Notes: generated by a model from the sequence alone, not told the origin. A stretch of DNA of 64,000 nucleotides from Aspergillus flavus (GCF_009017415.1 NC_092406.1:2108001-2172000); one strand, 5' to 3'. Counted from the first letter of the stretch, positions 38,801 through 52,905 are shown. Numbers and translations: made by a program.

Positions 38801-41800
38801 AACAGGGATGTATTTGCAATGTATTGGTGTTTGCGTGGATGGTGACCGTTGAGTAACAATATGCATCATTGTTGAACCCCTGGTTCTGATAATGATAGGG
38901 CCAGGAAAGGAGGATTTCCTTCTCCATGTCTCATATCAGAACGTCGGCATCTCCGAATCATCTGGTCGCCGAATGGACCTGACAACCTGAGTAACCCTAG
39001 AGAAGCAGAATCTCTCATCGGGAATCAAGTCCGAGGGGTGGAATCCAGTATGTCATTGGAAAAGTCTCAGCTGCAAGGCATCGGTACTCCCGTTGATACT
39101 TGACCTTCACCCTCCCTCGAGGGTACCAGAAGTATGTACATCCTAACATACAGGATGTACGTATGTATGTAATGAGTATGAGTACGTAGATACATACCGA
39201 TGGCTAGCCGAACAGAATACCGCTCTCATACACAGTACCTCAATACCCCAATACCGTAAATACAAGGCTCTGAAAAACATGACCGCAACGGCTGGTATCT
39301 GACCAGCCCCACGTGGTTCGCAAGAACCCCTTGGCAAGGGGAGGTTTGTGCTTGGACCACAGGGGCTTTATGGGCCGTGATTGGCCCTTACCCTGACTAG
39401 CGTATCACGTCTTGGCAAGAGATTACGGTAATACCCGCCTGTCGATGACAAATTGTTTTCTCGCTGTTTGGCACCCGAAACGGCTTAGCGTGATTTCATT
39501 ACTCTCTGGATGGTCCCTGAGCGGGGTGACTTGTCCTCATGCTGGCCATAGCGGGTGCGGTCGGTTCGTAACCGGCATCCTTAACTACGCCCACTATAGA
39601 CTATACTAACCAGCTAGTAGTACTACCTCCATTTCGCGAGTCTCCAAAAAAGGAGACACGCTTTGTCGTTTCATTCGGTGACAGGGGTTTAATCACCAAG
39701 CAGATCGGCTATTGGCTTCGTGGGATATATCTCGAAATAGGAAAAGTTGATATGGCGGTGCTGTGGCTGACCATACCCTCAGCTTTGGGTCTGTGGCGCA
39801 GAAAAGTAATAGTTTGTGTATAGATCGAGTTACTAGCCACTCGGTGAAGGGTGAGGCTGAACCCAGATGAACTAATCATTAATCCCATGACCCCTGAAAA
39901 CGGGGAAATACCATACCTACCGACAGTACTATACCCGGTCACTTTAGCCCTCCCCCTTCCCCTGCTTGGTCTGTATGGTATATACACCCCTGTATGATAC
40001 GGCCAATACGAACACACAGCGGACTTTCCCTCTCTTCTGGCCAGCAATATCCGCCGATCACGGGCGGAGCGATAAGGCGGGTACCCTAATCCCAGAGTAG
40101 ACTAGCGATCAGCAAGACCACCGAGATCCTCCGTCGACCAATGACAAGACCGGACAATTCGAATCTCAACGTTCGGTGCAGCAACTGAAAGGAAATCGAT
40201 CACCCGGTCCGCACTAACTTCCAACGCAAGAAAAAAAAAAAAAGAGTTAATCCACCTTGCTTCAGGGGGGACCGTGGGCACAAAGCTCGGAAATCAATTA
40301 CCCTGTATCGACAATGCAGAGCATAAACCTACTCCTACTCCAAGTTTTAGACTACGTACGTCCAAAAGCACATACCATGTTCAGCTGCCATCTACTTTCT
40401 ATTTTTCTTGTTTTATTTTTTCTTTTGGGAGGAGGTCAGTGGTCCACCTTCAAGCATGCATGCATATGCAGAATCACAATGTCAATTCTCTATCGAGAAG
40501 GAGTGATAGGTTGCATATGCATTTCCCCTGTCATGTTCCGCCGTTCCGCATATTAAAATTTAAATAGTCACGAGTTAGTTAGCATGTTTTTGACATCTAA
40601 CGGATGAATCTGGTCTAGACGTTTAGAGAAGAAGAATGATGTGGATCCCCATTTCTGTCTCCCATCTGGGACTACTGAGTATAGGTTCTCTAAACGAACC
40701 GTGATAGAATAGAAACAGAATAACCTAGAAAGGAAAAAAGAGAAGAGAAAAAAAAAAAAAAGAATTACACCGCGGAGGTTACCAATGAACCCACCCATAG
40801 GTCGGTCCCCCTACCTGTATTTACCCTGAGTTTTGAGAACTGGGCACTCTCCTCCCCGTTCCCAGAGGATAAACTACGGAATACCAGATTATTGGATACC
40901 CTAGCGCGATAGTGTGGGTGCGAGCTTTCGACCGAGTTGAGACTGAAAAATAGGATCTGGATGTCGAAACTTTTTTTTTTTTTTTAATTCAATTTCTGCA
41001 CGTCCTTCTCGGTTAGGTTGGTGATTGATCGGTTGTACCCGATGGCATGGTAGCTATTATTTTCTTATTTTTTCCTGTTTGGTCCCGAGGCTTGGCTCTC
41101 GGGGAGAAGATCGATCCCAACACCAATGAAATCAGAAAATAGATATGATACCATCCAGTTCATAAGATTAAGAACCCACCACCTTTCCAGCGGTGTAGAT
41201 ACTGTGTACATAATCGTACATGCAGCATCACCACCAACCGATCTCCATAATCGAAATTATCAATCGGTGTCACAACCCCACTAATCTCGAGGAAAGTAGT
41301 ATGTACTCCGTACATACTCCTACATAGTACTGTACCCGATAAAGACCTGGATAAGTAGTAACTACAATCGCAGTAGTTCAAATTTAGTTATATTAAAAAA
41401 AAAAAAACCCCCCAAACTCCAAATAAAAAAATTAAATTAAACCACACGGATTTTAATTCCGGCGCCAGCATACACTACCATATCAAGTAAAGTAGAGTAA
41501 CATCCGGAGTACATCCGCGCTCCAACCCGCGGCCCGCTAATCAAAGCAATATGAAAAGATACCAGCAGTAGTAAGTACTCCAATACTTACCCCAAAAAGG
41601 TACCGGGTAGCGAACCTCTGCATCCCCACCTCAACATCAAACTCCAGATTTATCCGCGGTTAACTTACAAGTCCCATCGACGCGGCCGTTTCACATCTCA
41701 AACTAGCAGGCCCTTGGTTCTGGGTCGGCTGCAACTCTGACCACGGGAGGATCACTGCGGTTGGAGAGCCAATGGGCGTTGTTGTAGAAGATGTGATCAG

Positions 41801-44800
41801 TCCTACGGAGTAGTTTTCCTTTTTTTTTTTTTTTTTTCTTTCTCCTGGTTTTCTGGTTCACCTCCCGATTTGGTAATTGTGGAAGCTTTATTTCGTGGTT
41901 GTTACTCCTTTGGCCCGTTGGGAGAGATATTATTAGATCTTTCGTGCAGATATGGATCTCGGGAATGAGTCAATCGGGGGTTTTGAAACGTCGCTTGTTT
42001 CTTTTGGGCGTTGGTCACGGAGTAAGTAACTGGTTATTGTCGTTGGAGGAGTTACTCCGTATGCAGTACGTCGGCTCTGATGAAGCGTTGATATTGGGAT
42101 CGCTGAGGTTTCCCAATTGGGTCAACAGTCTACGACGTAGGATGTTACATTCCGGGGCGTTAGCACGGCGGCTCACTAGGCTACAAGCTAGGTAGCTATA
42201 GCTCTACGGGCTGTGTTATGGCCTCTGCACCGTACGTAGTAGTATTCTATCTTCAACAACCTCAACGCACCTAGTGACTAGTAGTATCATATTATACAAG
42301 CCCGTTAGTCAAGCTAGACGTGGAAAAAGGAAATCGAGCCAATCACTCGTGCGGACGGACGGGTGCCCCACCGAAATATATTAAAGCCCTATTAAAACCC
42401 GAGATGATCTGCCAATCAGCGTGCAGGACTCCCTTCCCTGAGGTTGCCGATGAAGCAGGATATAAATAATTCTTCATATTAATTAATTCCGGGTGATCAG
42501 GAGAAGCAGCTGTCAAATGGGGGGCTTTGCTGGGGTGACATTAATTGAGCAATATAAATAGATTGCATCTTAATTTGTTTCGTCATCTGACACGTTCATA
42601 TCAATCAATTTTTTGATATGTTCGAAAATAAAAACCCCTGATTTACTTGTTGGTCGCGAGGAGAAAGCAATGAAGGTCGTTCTGATCAATTTTTCTTTGC
42701 TGCAACGGTTCTCCACTCGGCTGAATCGAATCATCGAATCATCGCGATCGGATCGGAATCGGTAATACGTCACGTTCGAGAGGAAGCGACTCCGAGCGAG
42801 ACGAAACTAATCGTCCGCTAACTGACGCTAACGAAGAGTATTCCAAATCAATGGGAAAACGATCGTCGCTCCAGTGCTGCGATCGTCTCTTGGTCCGGGC
42901 CAGGGGTGCGTTGATGAGGTAAGTCGACAATCTCATTGTTCGTCGTGAGGCCTCGTCGGGTATCGTGAGAGTCGGCTGGATAAATCGGCAACGGATGAGG
43001 AGTGTTTTTTTTTTTTTTTTCCCTTTTTCATGTTCGGTCAAGATAACATTCCCCTGGGAGAATCAAACGTTTGAAAGCAAGGAATTAAGATAAAAAAAAA
43101 ATAAACAAGAAATTAATAAACAAAAATAAATAACGGTAAACCCCCGTTATAAGCAACTAATTGCTTATATCGGGAGATTCTCTATCTGGGGCTTGCTTAT
43201 AGAGGGGGTTTGACAGAAAAATAAAATTCCGAAGTTAATTAGAATACCGGAGCGAGTCATGTCAGTAACATGTCAAGGTTAGGAGAACATACCTCCCTTG
43301 TAGACGAGCGACCATCGACGAAATCAAATGTAATGTAATTTTATTGTTCCTGGTTTTGGGTTCAATGATTGACATGCTCGGTTGCCCCATCGTGCAAAGA
43401 CTTGCAAAAGAGAGGAACAATGGCTGGCTGAAGTGAGCCACGGGAATGTATGGTCCAGAGGTCGGTATATCCGTACACTTAACAAATCGGCACGCTCGCA
43501 GTGACCATGATTATATCATCCATGCGATCAGCAACCCAACCAAGCTGAATGTGACTTTTACACTGATCCCTCTGTGGCGCTGTGGCAAGTGGAACAGGGA
43601 ACACTATTGCGGCCATCCTTCAATTACTATTCGCACAGCCTCTGAGACTAAAGAACTAGAGTGCGATAGTGAGGTGATGAGCGTGGCACACGCGCAGTGT
43701 GGCTGGTGTCAGCCTTTCTTTTTCCTTGTCCTTGTTCTTGTTTGCTTTTTCTTAGATCGAGTTTCTTGCATTTTGACCCAATCCCTTGGGCATGCTCGCC
43801 CTGAGAGCACATGTATGTAGATCCCACTCCGGTAAGGACGACAAAGGCAAACGGTAAGGTTTAGTCGAGAGGTACAGTATGTATATGCATACCCACATAC
43901 TCAGTGGATACAACCACCACGTAGACAGGTTCTCGAACAGGTCGACAGGCGTGTGAAGTGTAGATCCTCCTGAGACCGTTGGCGACTATGCACAGAGAGG
44001 ATACCCGAGGGAAGGGGGAATGGACGTCCGGAACGGGGAACAGCATCGCCAAGGCTCAAGCCCAATCCAATTCTCCCGGGATAAACTTTGGGCAAGAGGA
44101 ACCTTACCGACTCGTAGAGCTATGTGCTAAGGCCGACCTCAATTATGGGAACCTACTGCACGTCAAAGTTTGGATGGTGAACCATTGAGACCTTCCAAGC
44201 GCCCTGGACCGAGTCGCGATTGCATGAACCATACGGCCTTTCTATCCATTCATTTGGCCCAGGCCCTGAAGGATCCATTGTGGATGGGTGAAAACTCGTC
44301 AGCTGGATTGGAAATCGATCTATCGATCCTCACTTCCCAACCGAGCGTGTGTATGCATGCAAAGCGTGGTCGTGCAATTTCCTTGCTTTTTGTTCCTTTC
44401 TTTTTTTTTTTTATTCTGGGTGGGGAGATCTCTTGTCTCACACCTAATGAATTTAGTTTCTATTTACTCTCTCTGTGCATAGAGTAGTATCACGTTTGGT
44501 CTCCTCTCAACTTCGCTTCCGGGTATCACTCAGCCGGTGGCGACCCCTTGCGTCCTCCTCGTGAGGATCAGGCGCAGACAAATGCCGATGACAGCCAGCC
44601 ACAAAAAGGGAAGAGTTCAGCTGAAGTGTGTCTACGGTGGGGATACCACCGACTGTGCCTGTCCAAGAATGAACGGCGAAAACGGGAGGAATCCAGAGTG
44701 GAAAATATCAATTAAGACCTCAATATCATACACCAAAAATTAAAGCATCATAAAATTCATTGTAACCAACAATCAACAGCCAGGGGTATTATTAAATTCC

Positions 44801-45201
44801 AAGCACGCACATAGTGGATACAACCGAATATCCGGAAACACAGAACCTGTACACATGCATCCATCACTCCCGTCTTTTCTCTAAACCATCCAAGTAAAGT
44901 AGTCATCCACCCACCGATGACCGTAGAATCAACAATTCTCCGAACATGCTTTTGAAAAGGCACCAAGATTACCACGTGACCCGCCGTGGATACATAAAAA
45001 AAAATCATCCAAAATGTACATGATATAGAAACAAAGGAAATTGAAAAAAAGGAAAAATAAACCAAAGGTCAAAAGAGTGACAAGGGGTCGGTCAACCATA
45101 TACATAAACGCTTCCAGGATATCATCCGAGATGAAGCAAATTATTAAGGCAATAAGTATGCGAAAGAAGTCGTGCGATCATTCCAAGACGAAGAATCATC
45201 A
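35850..45201. other. Gene-poor stretch downstream of flbD
   Basis: Roughly 9 kb with no gene I can support. The part to about 37600 still shows fragmentary minus-strand coding-like sequence. After that only short random ORFs occur. Landmarks: a perfect 9-bp stem (39136-39144 with 39152-39160), T/A homopolymers at 40967-40985, 41395-41408, 41819-41837 and 43005-43021, three TACGGAGTA copies at 41304, 41804 and 42053, and an inverted-repeat element at 43134-43214. No tRNA pattern with matching A and B boxes was found. Confidence 0.45.
43134..43214. mobile_element. Miniature inverted-repeat element resembling Fot1/Pogo termini
   Basis: The left arm at 43135-43156 and the right arm at 43193-43214 are inverted copies matching at 18 of 22 positions, sharing the cores AAACCCCC and TATAAGCAA. 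Inside the left half a second inverted copy (43160-43176, TTGCTTATATCGGGAG) forms a tight hairpin with the left arm. The C-run followed by TATAAGCAA is reminiscent of terminal repeats of fungal Tc1/mariner Fot1/Pogo-type transposons. No transposase is present and the flanking TA duplication is not clear, so it is a remnant or a very small MITE. Confidence 0.5.
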
Positions 45202-46173
45202 TTAGTTCAACAGGTTGTTGAGACCCATGCGCGAATCACGTGGGGATTCGGCTTTGGGTGCCTCTGGGTGAGACTCTTCGGGGGCAACGAGCCAGGTCTG
45301 CGACAACGAGGTTGAGTGTTGGCTCCAAGGCTGGTTGTCCGAGACCCATCTGGGTTTGAAGGGCAGATCGGCAAAGTTGTCGGACTTCTTCGAGCTTGAC
45401 CATATGTAGACATCTTCCAATGAGCTCTGCTTGCGGAACTCGCCGTATTGTTGGCGGGTGTCCACGGGGAATGGCAGGAGCTGTGGCGATGAGACGGTCC
45501 TAGGGGAGGCGGAGGAAACTGAATTGTGGTCCGAGACCATGGATGGAGGCTCAAGGGAGGGAGTGTGAGAAGCCTCCGAGTAAGCAGGCGAGGTCAAAGG
45601 CGTCTCGACTGGGCGGTTGAGAGCGGGGAGAGTGTAGATAGGCGTTAGTTGGCGAGGGCCGTCGAGGGAAGTAGTCGAGGTGGAGTCCCGTCTCGACCAG
45701 GAAGTAAGAGGTCTATCGGTCGAGATAGAAGTAAAGCGAGACCGGCTGGTTGGGCTGCTCAAAGACACAGAGGCGCGCGCATATGGGGCTTCAATCCGAC
45801 CATTGAAAGTGCGTGAGATGTGCGTGGTGCTCGAAGTGGGGAGGCCTCTCCTCTTGCGGTTCATACTGCCGTTCCACCAGTTCTTCACTGCATTGTCGCT
45901 GCGATTGCCGAGTCGTCGGGCAATTTCGGCCCACCGCTTGCCCATTTCGTTCACCATCCGCTCAATCATCAGACCCTCATCCGCGGAGATAGGCTCACGG
46001 TTCAAAGATGGCTTCAGATTCTGGTGGAATCGTTCCCGGCATTGCTTGGGAGACCGGTAGTGCATGTGCTGCGAAATGCGCACCCAGTTGTTGGGGCCTT
46101 GTTCCCGAACCAACTGAAGTAGCAATTGATCCTCTTCAGGGACCCAAGGTCCACGGCGGTGAGTAGGTGCCAT
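45202..46173 (-). CDS. flbD: Myb-family developmental transcription factor FlbD
   Basis: A single exon on the complement encodes 323 residues from the ATG at 46173. FlbD is a c-Myb-like nuclear regulator that acts with FlbB to activate conidiophore development (upstream of brlA) and also affects sexual development in Aspergillus. Two SANT/Myb repeats are visible. Repeat 1 spans about residues 6-55 (GPWVPEEDQLLLQLVREQG, NNWVRISQHM, then RSPKQCRERFHQNLKPSL). Repeat 2 spans about 58-108 (EGLMIERMVNEMGKRWAEI, ARRLGNRSDNAVKNWW). The rest is Ser/Thr/Pro-rich and probably disordered, usual for FlbD. The in-frame TTG upstream was not used because the ATG gives the canonical MAPTHRRGPW start. The gene is isolated, with no coding neighbour within about 7 kb on one side and 11 kb on the other. 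Confidence 0.95.
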   Translation of the reverse strand: MAPTHRRGPWVPEEDQLLLQLVREQGPNNWVRISQHMHYRSPKQCRERFHQNLKPSLNREPISADEGLMIERMVNEMGKRWAEIARRLGNRSDNAVKNWWNGSMNRKRRGLPTSSTTHISRTFNGRIEAPYARASVSLSSPTSRSRFTSISTDRPLTSWSRRDSTSTTSLDGPRQLTPIYTLPALNRPVETPLTSPAYSEASHTPSLEPPSMVSDHNSVSSASPRTVSSPQLLPFPVDTRQQYGEFRKQSSLEDVYIWSSSKKSDNFADLPFKPRWVSDNQPWSQHSTSLSQTWLVAPEESHPEAPKAESPRDSRMGLNNLLN

Positions 46174-46817
46174 TATAGACAAAAGACTGTGATGTTTTTA
46201 ATGAGATCGTTTGACTTTTGTCACTTTGTTCCCTGTGACAGTCGGTTAGATGGGTATAAGTAAGAGAAGGGGACAAGTAATTGGAAGTAGTGACGACCAA
46301 GTAATAAAGATGCGGGAGTGCCAGTAATTAAAATCAAGACACGGGGCGGGGAAGGTTGACATTTAATATAATAAGGGAGGTTGAGTGCTTACCGATGGTG
46401 GGGGGTTGTCGACTTAGTGCACCCAGAGATTAAATCCCACAAGTGCTTATATATGTGTATGTTGGGAAAGGGTAACCGGGTACCTGGTTCCTGGTAGAGA
46501 TTGGCTTGGTGATGGAGGATTGAAAGAAGTTAAAGTTCGAAAGGTACGACCAGGTGGTAGATATATCTCCAGAAGGGTAAGGGGAAGAGACGGGAGATTT
46601 TTGAAGTGATGGACAAGTACGAGGAGGGATGAGGTATGATCAGTTTTATAGCAATAATCAGAGACCAGGTCCAGTACAATGACCAGGGAGACGGGTCAGA
46701 GAAAAATGGACTACTGCTCCACACTTAGAGCACGCTATAGGAGAAGATCTGATCCAAGATCTCGGAGCTGACAGTTGTCGGAGGTATAAAATAATAAAAA
46801 AAATAAAATAGACATTT

Positions 46818-46873
46818 ACAAAATAAAAATAAAATAATATTTTTGAGGGGTGATTATTTTATTTTAATTTTTT
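46818..46873. repeat. AT-rich imperfect inverted repeat
   Basis: An A-rich arm (about 46820-46839) is followed after a short GAGGGG-containing loop by a T-rich arm (about 46851-46873) that is largely complementary to it. The whole neighbourhood 46790-46915 is nearly pure A/T. It could be a decayed mobile-element edge or simple low-complexity sequence. Confidence 0.4.
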
Positions 46874-49800
46874 AATAATAAGAATTATTTTTTAATTCTA
46901 TTTTATTTTCCCTTCCCGCAAGTTTCGTTACCGCTAGTGTATTATGACAGCTCGTCACAAGCACTTCCGTATGTAATGCTTGTATCTTAGGTAATTTCCG
47001 ACTTTACATAGTACATTCACTCATACCAACATGAAAGGGGGTCTGCTCGAGTTATCAATTGCGACCTTACTACAAAGGGGCTGTATGAGTTATCCCTAGA
47101 GGTACCGGATCATTCAACCCCAGAAGATTCCTTCACATTGTCTCCCATCCTCGCTTAGAGACCTCGTACGTACGGAGTAAACCCAATGTACATTGTACGG
47201 ATTATACTTACGGTACGGAGTACCCGACATACTTGGATACTCCTGGAGGGTATCAACGTCACGAACAGAAAATACTCGAGTGGAGAAATGAAAGACAGGC
47301 TAAAGATTCCTTGCAGTATCTTCTTTGGGTAAGAGCCAAGTTTAGCCTGCGAATTGACAGGGTAATAATTTTGAAGCATACCCATGCACGACTTCACGCA
47401 AATTAATATAATTATAATTTTTCTTTAAAAAAAGAAAAGACCAGGTTCTAAAGCGCAGGGGGAATTTCCGGATCGTGGGGGAGATTTGCCACTATATGCC
47501 ATAGTAACAGACAGGACTGGTGTTGCAACAGGGATCCTTGTAGTACTAATGACTTGTGTGTGAAACATGAATATGCATCTACTTCGCTTTTTATTTCCTA
47601 ATTGCTTTTTAGGTGTACACCAAACCGATCTTGCGAGTCATTCATTGTATGAGAGACAGCGACATGAGATCGTCCAGGGGGGCCGGAAAGACTTTGTTAA
47701 ACCACCCCTCCTCGCAAGGCTCATCCTGGTCACGATCTCCTTTGCTATAATTATGGTACATATATGTATGTACGCCATCCCAAGTAGTCCTACTGATTTA
47801 TAACTCCGATGCTGCTACATCGGCGTTAACGTCTAGGAACTTTAGGGGAAATACAGTGTAGTATCTGTAGGACGAATAGTTTTCCGGGTTAGTACAAATC
47901 AGCCTCCATTCAGGTGACCTATTTCTTTTATCTTGATTTGTATTTTTATTTTTATCGTTTTAGTCCATCTGCTCGTATATGCAGTGGAGACCATGTTCAG
48001 GGGAAAGTGTCGTCGAGGTAGCAGAGAACGGTCGTTCCTGAGTCAGTCACGTCTCGAAACGAAAATCATTTAATTTTAATGAGGGATAGGAACGACAAGT
48101 GAGTGCGAGGTACTCCGTAAAACCCCACGGTATCAATCATTTAGACTGTGTGGGAGGCAAATGGGGAAAAAAAGGAACAAAAAAAAAAAGATTTAAGGTC
48201 CGATCATCTCCGTGGTCCTAGGGTACAACCATGGCTGATCCACTCTCGACACCTTGAATATGAGGTTGGCCTATGCTCGTCTAGGTTCAGGGCCCTGACA
48301 GGAGAACGGGAGCGGCAGAAACGGTCTGTGGTAAGCAAATGAGGAAAAGTCTGGGTGTGTTGGGTGAGCGGGGCTATTCTTTTTTATTTTTTATTTTTTT
48401 TATCTTTCCTTTCCCATGGTTAGAATTAGATATTTCTGCATATTAAAAAGTAAAAAAATCAAAATTAAGGAAATAGGGGGTAAGTGTACGTGTGGAAAAG
48501 AGAGAAACAATTCCGTGAAGAAAAACATTTTGATACAATTCTAATAATATTAAAACAAAATGATACTAACCATATTAACACCATAGTGTAATATATTCTA
48601 AAATAATCGATCTTGCTCAGTCGTTGTCGTTGATCAAAATTATACAAAACATATCGAGTTAGTGTTAAGCTAGTGTGGACAAATTGGTATCATGTCGCGA
48701 TCAAGGCAGACAAAAGCTTCATGGCCATAGCTCCGGGCAACAGCAGTGCTTTCCCAACAAGAAACGGCGACTTCGGGGACCCACCGCGGACGGGCAGTAT
48801 CCCAGCCCAGTCATGGCAGACAGATCCTTTCGTGCATTGATAGTGCATCGCTCTTAGTCTGTTTTAAGAGGTGCCGACCTTAGCCTAGTAGCTAGTTGAA
48901 CCGGCAATGGGGGGTGGTGGGAAAAGGACAAGGCATTATTGACAGGTATTAATTCCATTTTCTTTAATTATAATCAACAAATCAGGAAAGAGTCAAGGAA
49001 AGCAGAAAACAAATCAAAACCAATAAAAAGGGTGACGAAGGATGAGAAAACACCACCCGATCCAAATCCTCAGCCAGCCATGTTCACTTTATCTCTCCAC
49101 TCCCCGTGGGCCGTTACTTAGAACATGAACCGTTGGTGTGGGGGCCATGATTGGCGTAGTGCATCTAATTCTAACAATTTGGAATCATTAGACTTCGCTT
49201 TACTCAACACGGATAGGATCGTCGTGGAGATCATGATCTCGAACGGAGGGAACCTTTGCCTCGGTGCCAGTGGCTTCGCAAGTTACCGAACACTTTCCCA
49301 GATTGCACTTCCCTCTACGGGCTTAGTCATCCGCATCGCCCTCCCAATCAGGAAAGCTGTGAGGTCATCCAGCCCTGATGTTCAGTTCCATAGAACACAG
49401 CCATTGTCCGAGTCGATGATCGGTATCTGAGCCTTGAAGAATCTGTTCTTGGCCATACTCTAATTCCTGATTCGTATTATAGTACTTTGAAGAAAAGAAA
49501 AGAAAAGAAAAAAAGGTTTTGTTCGGAGAGATTACTGAGTTTACAGGTATGATCATCTCAATGCAGTTACAAATAGTCAAGATCCCACCAAACTCAAAGA
49601 GCAGGAACATGAACAAAAGTACCTGATAACGAAGGCAAGAGGGGTGACAGCGTCCAACCACCTCTGTCAGTTCATGTTCCTGACTCACGTTCGCTGCACC
49701 GTCAACCGGATACTGGATACTGGCACTGGGTCCAAACTCAGCTCACCTGTGCCGCCGATGCAGGACGAAGAATGACAGATCTCATGGGTCCTCGTCTTGC

Positions 49801-52800
49801 CGTCCCCATTTCGCCTTCCATTCGCCTTCCACCGTGCAATGTTCCGTTTGGCTGTTGACCCTCCATCTGCTAGTCCATGCATCATCATGCAGCTGCGCTC
49901 GAACGAACTGGCTGAAGATGGTTAAGAGAGAGACGGGGAAGTCGGGAACATCCGCAAATGGATAGGTAAGGAATGGACCATCGAGAAGAATGGCATTGAG
50001 CCGTAAATCTGGCTGCTCTGATTGGATTGACCCCGACCTTTCTTTCGCCTTGAATCGAGGATCCTGCGCACAGGGACGGTGCCGCTGTACTGGTGTTCAC
50101 AGTGGGGAGGGCAGCGAAAGAAAAAAAAAATCACGATGGAAAAAGCAATTCTACTGAACTATAGAGCACTATCGTTCCTCCCATATCCACCTATAACATA
50201 TATATCGTAGATCGAGTAATGCCGTCGGAGAATTTTCTTCCGATCAGAGAGACAGACAAGACTGATTGGCCGATCTGGATGTCCTTGATGAGGACTGAGT
50301 TCCAGGACAGTGGGAAGGGAGTATTAAGCTTCGGCAAGGAAGTGATCAGGATGTGAAGGGATCGACCCTGTGGAATGGAAGGCTCACTTCACTGGGATGA
50401 TAAGTAACATGTCGATACTGTCGAGCCTCTCCGCAAACTAGTGAAATACTGTCGGATTGACTTTGAGGGAAGCGCTGTCATGCAAAGGGGCAGGAGTCAA
50501 TCACACCTCGAGAGTTGGAGCCATGCAGTGCAGTGGATAACTGGCGCTGTCAAAACTGTCACACTGGAGCGGTATACAAACTATATGCGCCATGGCAACC
50601 ATAAATTACATGACAACCAATATGACAAGGCAACACATGGCAGATACCACGAGCTGGAAGAATCTCAACTGTAATACCGCATACCATTTAATTTATGATT
50701 TTATTTTATTTTTTTATTTTTCTTTTTATTTTCCAAAAATATCTCTCCTCAATTAAATTAATTTCCCCAAGTACGGAGTACAGATGATGATGCAGTGATC
50801 AGTCAAATATCATAACGAATTTAACCGGTACCGTCGATCCCTCCAAGCGTCGACCGCATGACGTGAGCCTCGATCTGGCCGACGATTGGCCGGCGTATTT
50901 AAGGTATTTGTCATTCTGGGGCGGGTGGATCCCGTACCGTTTGGGTAAAGATAGGCGGGATCTTTCTTTCTTTGTTGGAATTCGAAGAAGGCCCTCAATT
51001 CCCTTTTCTCAGCGTCCCATGTGCTCACATGGATCATTCAGACCGGACAATGAAGGAGCTTCCTATTCTGGTAAAGCTGAAACAAAGTAATCCAGGTGAG
51101 TGGTAAGTTGTGAAGAACAACCGTCGATAAACAATGATCAACCGTCACACATCAAATTTCGCTTCACAAGATATATTCCTTGCCACTATTAGCATTACTA
51201 CCTAGTCTCGATCGAGATATTACTATCTATTCCCAAGCTGGTGGTTGGACTAGCAGGTTGTACTATGCTTCCCCTCCAAAGGGACCCAGTTCATGGCAAA
51301 TAGTGGAGAAAATCGCTTTTCCCTGACGTTTGTCCATGTGCGATGTCGCCCTTGAGCTTCGTTTACTGTTTGGGGCAGTGAAACTAGTCCCATCTAGTAG
51401 CACCGATAATGCCCCCGGAGTTCCTCGGGGACCCCTCGGCCTCCTCTCCTTGAACTTGGTATCTCCTAGGAGCCAGGCGATCATTTGGCGAGGGGGAGCC
51501 AATGTGGGAACGCCATCCACGTCTGTGGGCGGTTGTTGAATTGCCATGTGGACGGGACCTTGCGATCCACCCTCGTGGTACGCAGCAAACAAAGAACTAC
51601 ACACAGATCCATCCTTCCTTCTTACGTATCCATACACGTTGGATCTTCCCGGTCAACCTAAATATTACTCGATGGATACATCCATGTCAGGAGAATTCCA
51701 GAGAAAGGGGAAAGAACACAGAAAGAATAATACGACCTGGTTCGATCCTCATTTTCCGCCGGTCGAAACAGACAGGTCACAATACCCGACCAACGGCTGA
51801 CCCGAGAACTGATATTTGACTATTGATTGATCGGAAAGCGCTTAGTGGAGCCGGAACTTCGACGATGCGATACGCTACACGCGCTGACTGTTAGAGTTTT
51901 GAACCCGAATGGTCGCCGGCGGTACCCTCGCGCCGGTACCAATCAAAGGTCCGGGACGTATTTGAGTTCTCTCATCCTGGTTCATTAACATCCTGCAGCA
52001 CAAGGCGATCGGCCCTGTCAATTGCCTAAAATGCCGTGATACGGTCCTCTTGGATGCCTGGGGCATCACAACTAGCCGTCCCAAACTTTCGGGCTTACGA
52101 ATTTTTTATTTATTTATTTATTCTTTTAACCTTCTCTGTCCATGTGCATGAGAGAGTAAGAGATTCAGGCCTAGGAAAGCATGCATGATCTGATGCTCTG
52201 TTCGATGTAGGCCAGAAATAATTACATGTATTACGCCACAGCGTCCATCAGCACGTTTCAGGACATGTCTGGGGTTTGACATGGATGAGGACCCTTGGGC
52301 AAAAGTAATAATATCTCTTTTACGCAGGTTGTGCAATGCTGTGTAACCTCCAAAAGGCAAATGAGCGAGGATTCCCGATGCAGGTTACTCTGTATGGGGG
52401 GTGGTTTAAAGTGGAGCGAACGGCTCTCTCGCATCCGCAGCTGTTTCCTGACTGTCGGGCCTTCCCCTCTGCGAACCTCAAGAGGCCCGAGCACCCTCAA
52501 GACGGAGTTTGACTTGTTTGTACGGATCAGAGGGGAAAAGAGAAAAAGAAATCAATGCCAAGGACATGGTATAGTGTCGCTATGTGTACTCCATATTGAA
52601 TCTTGGGCAGCAAAAGGATTGCGTCAATGGATCTACTACTATTTGTTTGACAAGGTCATCGCTTCTGGATCCTGTCTCATTCTAGTAGGAGTCGAGATGG
52701 ATGTTCTAGAGCAACAGGAGAGTAACAACAGAGCTGTCATCCATCCATACAGTCAGTACTGAGAAAATGATCGGCAGCTTGTAACAGACAGAATACAAGG

Positions 52801-52905
52801 CTGCATAAGATACCATTTCATTCCATACATACAGGATTGAATACATCAATACAGTGACCGCATGTCCTGCAGGAAATCATGGTTTTCATAAACCAAACAA
52901 TGGTA

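Noticed and set aside
39540..39585. GGTTCGTAACC-like word considered as a tRNA B box
   Set aside because: No matching A box or acceptor stem at the right spacing.
49140..49200. TGGCGTAGTGC word considered as a tRNA A box
   Set aside because: No GGTTCRA-type B box follows within the required distance and no cloverleaf can be drawn.
51263..51637. 124-codon minus-strand ORF in the gene desert
   Set aside because: No motif, no start context, no splice extension, and it is surrounded by equally long random ORFs.
52295..52762. 155-codon plus-strand ORF, the longest in the desert
   Set aside because: It opens on TTG rather than ATG, has no recognisable domain and overlaps other random ORFs.
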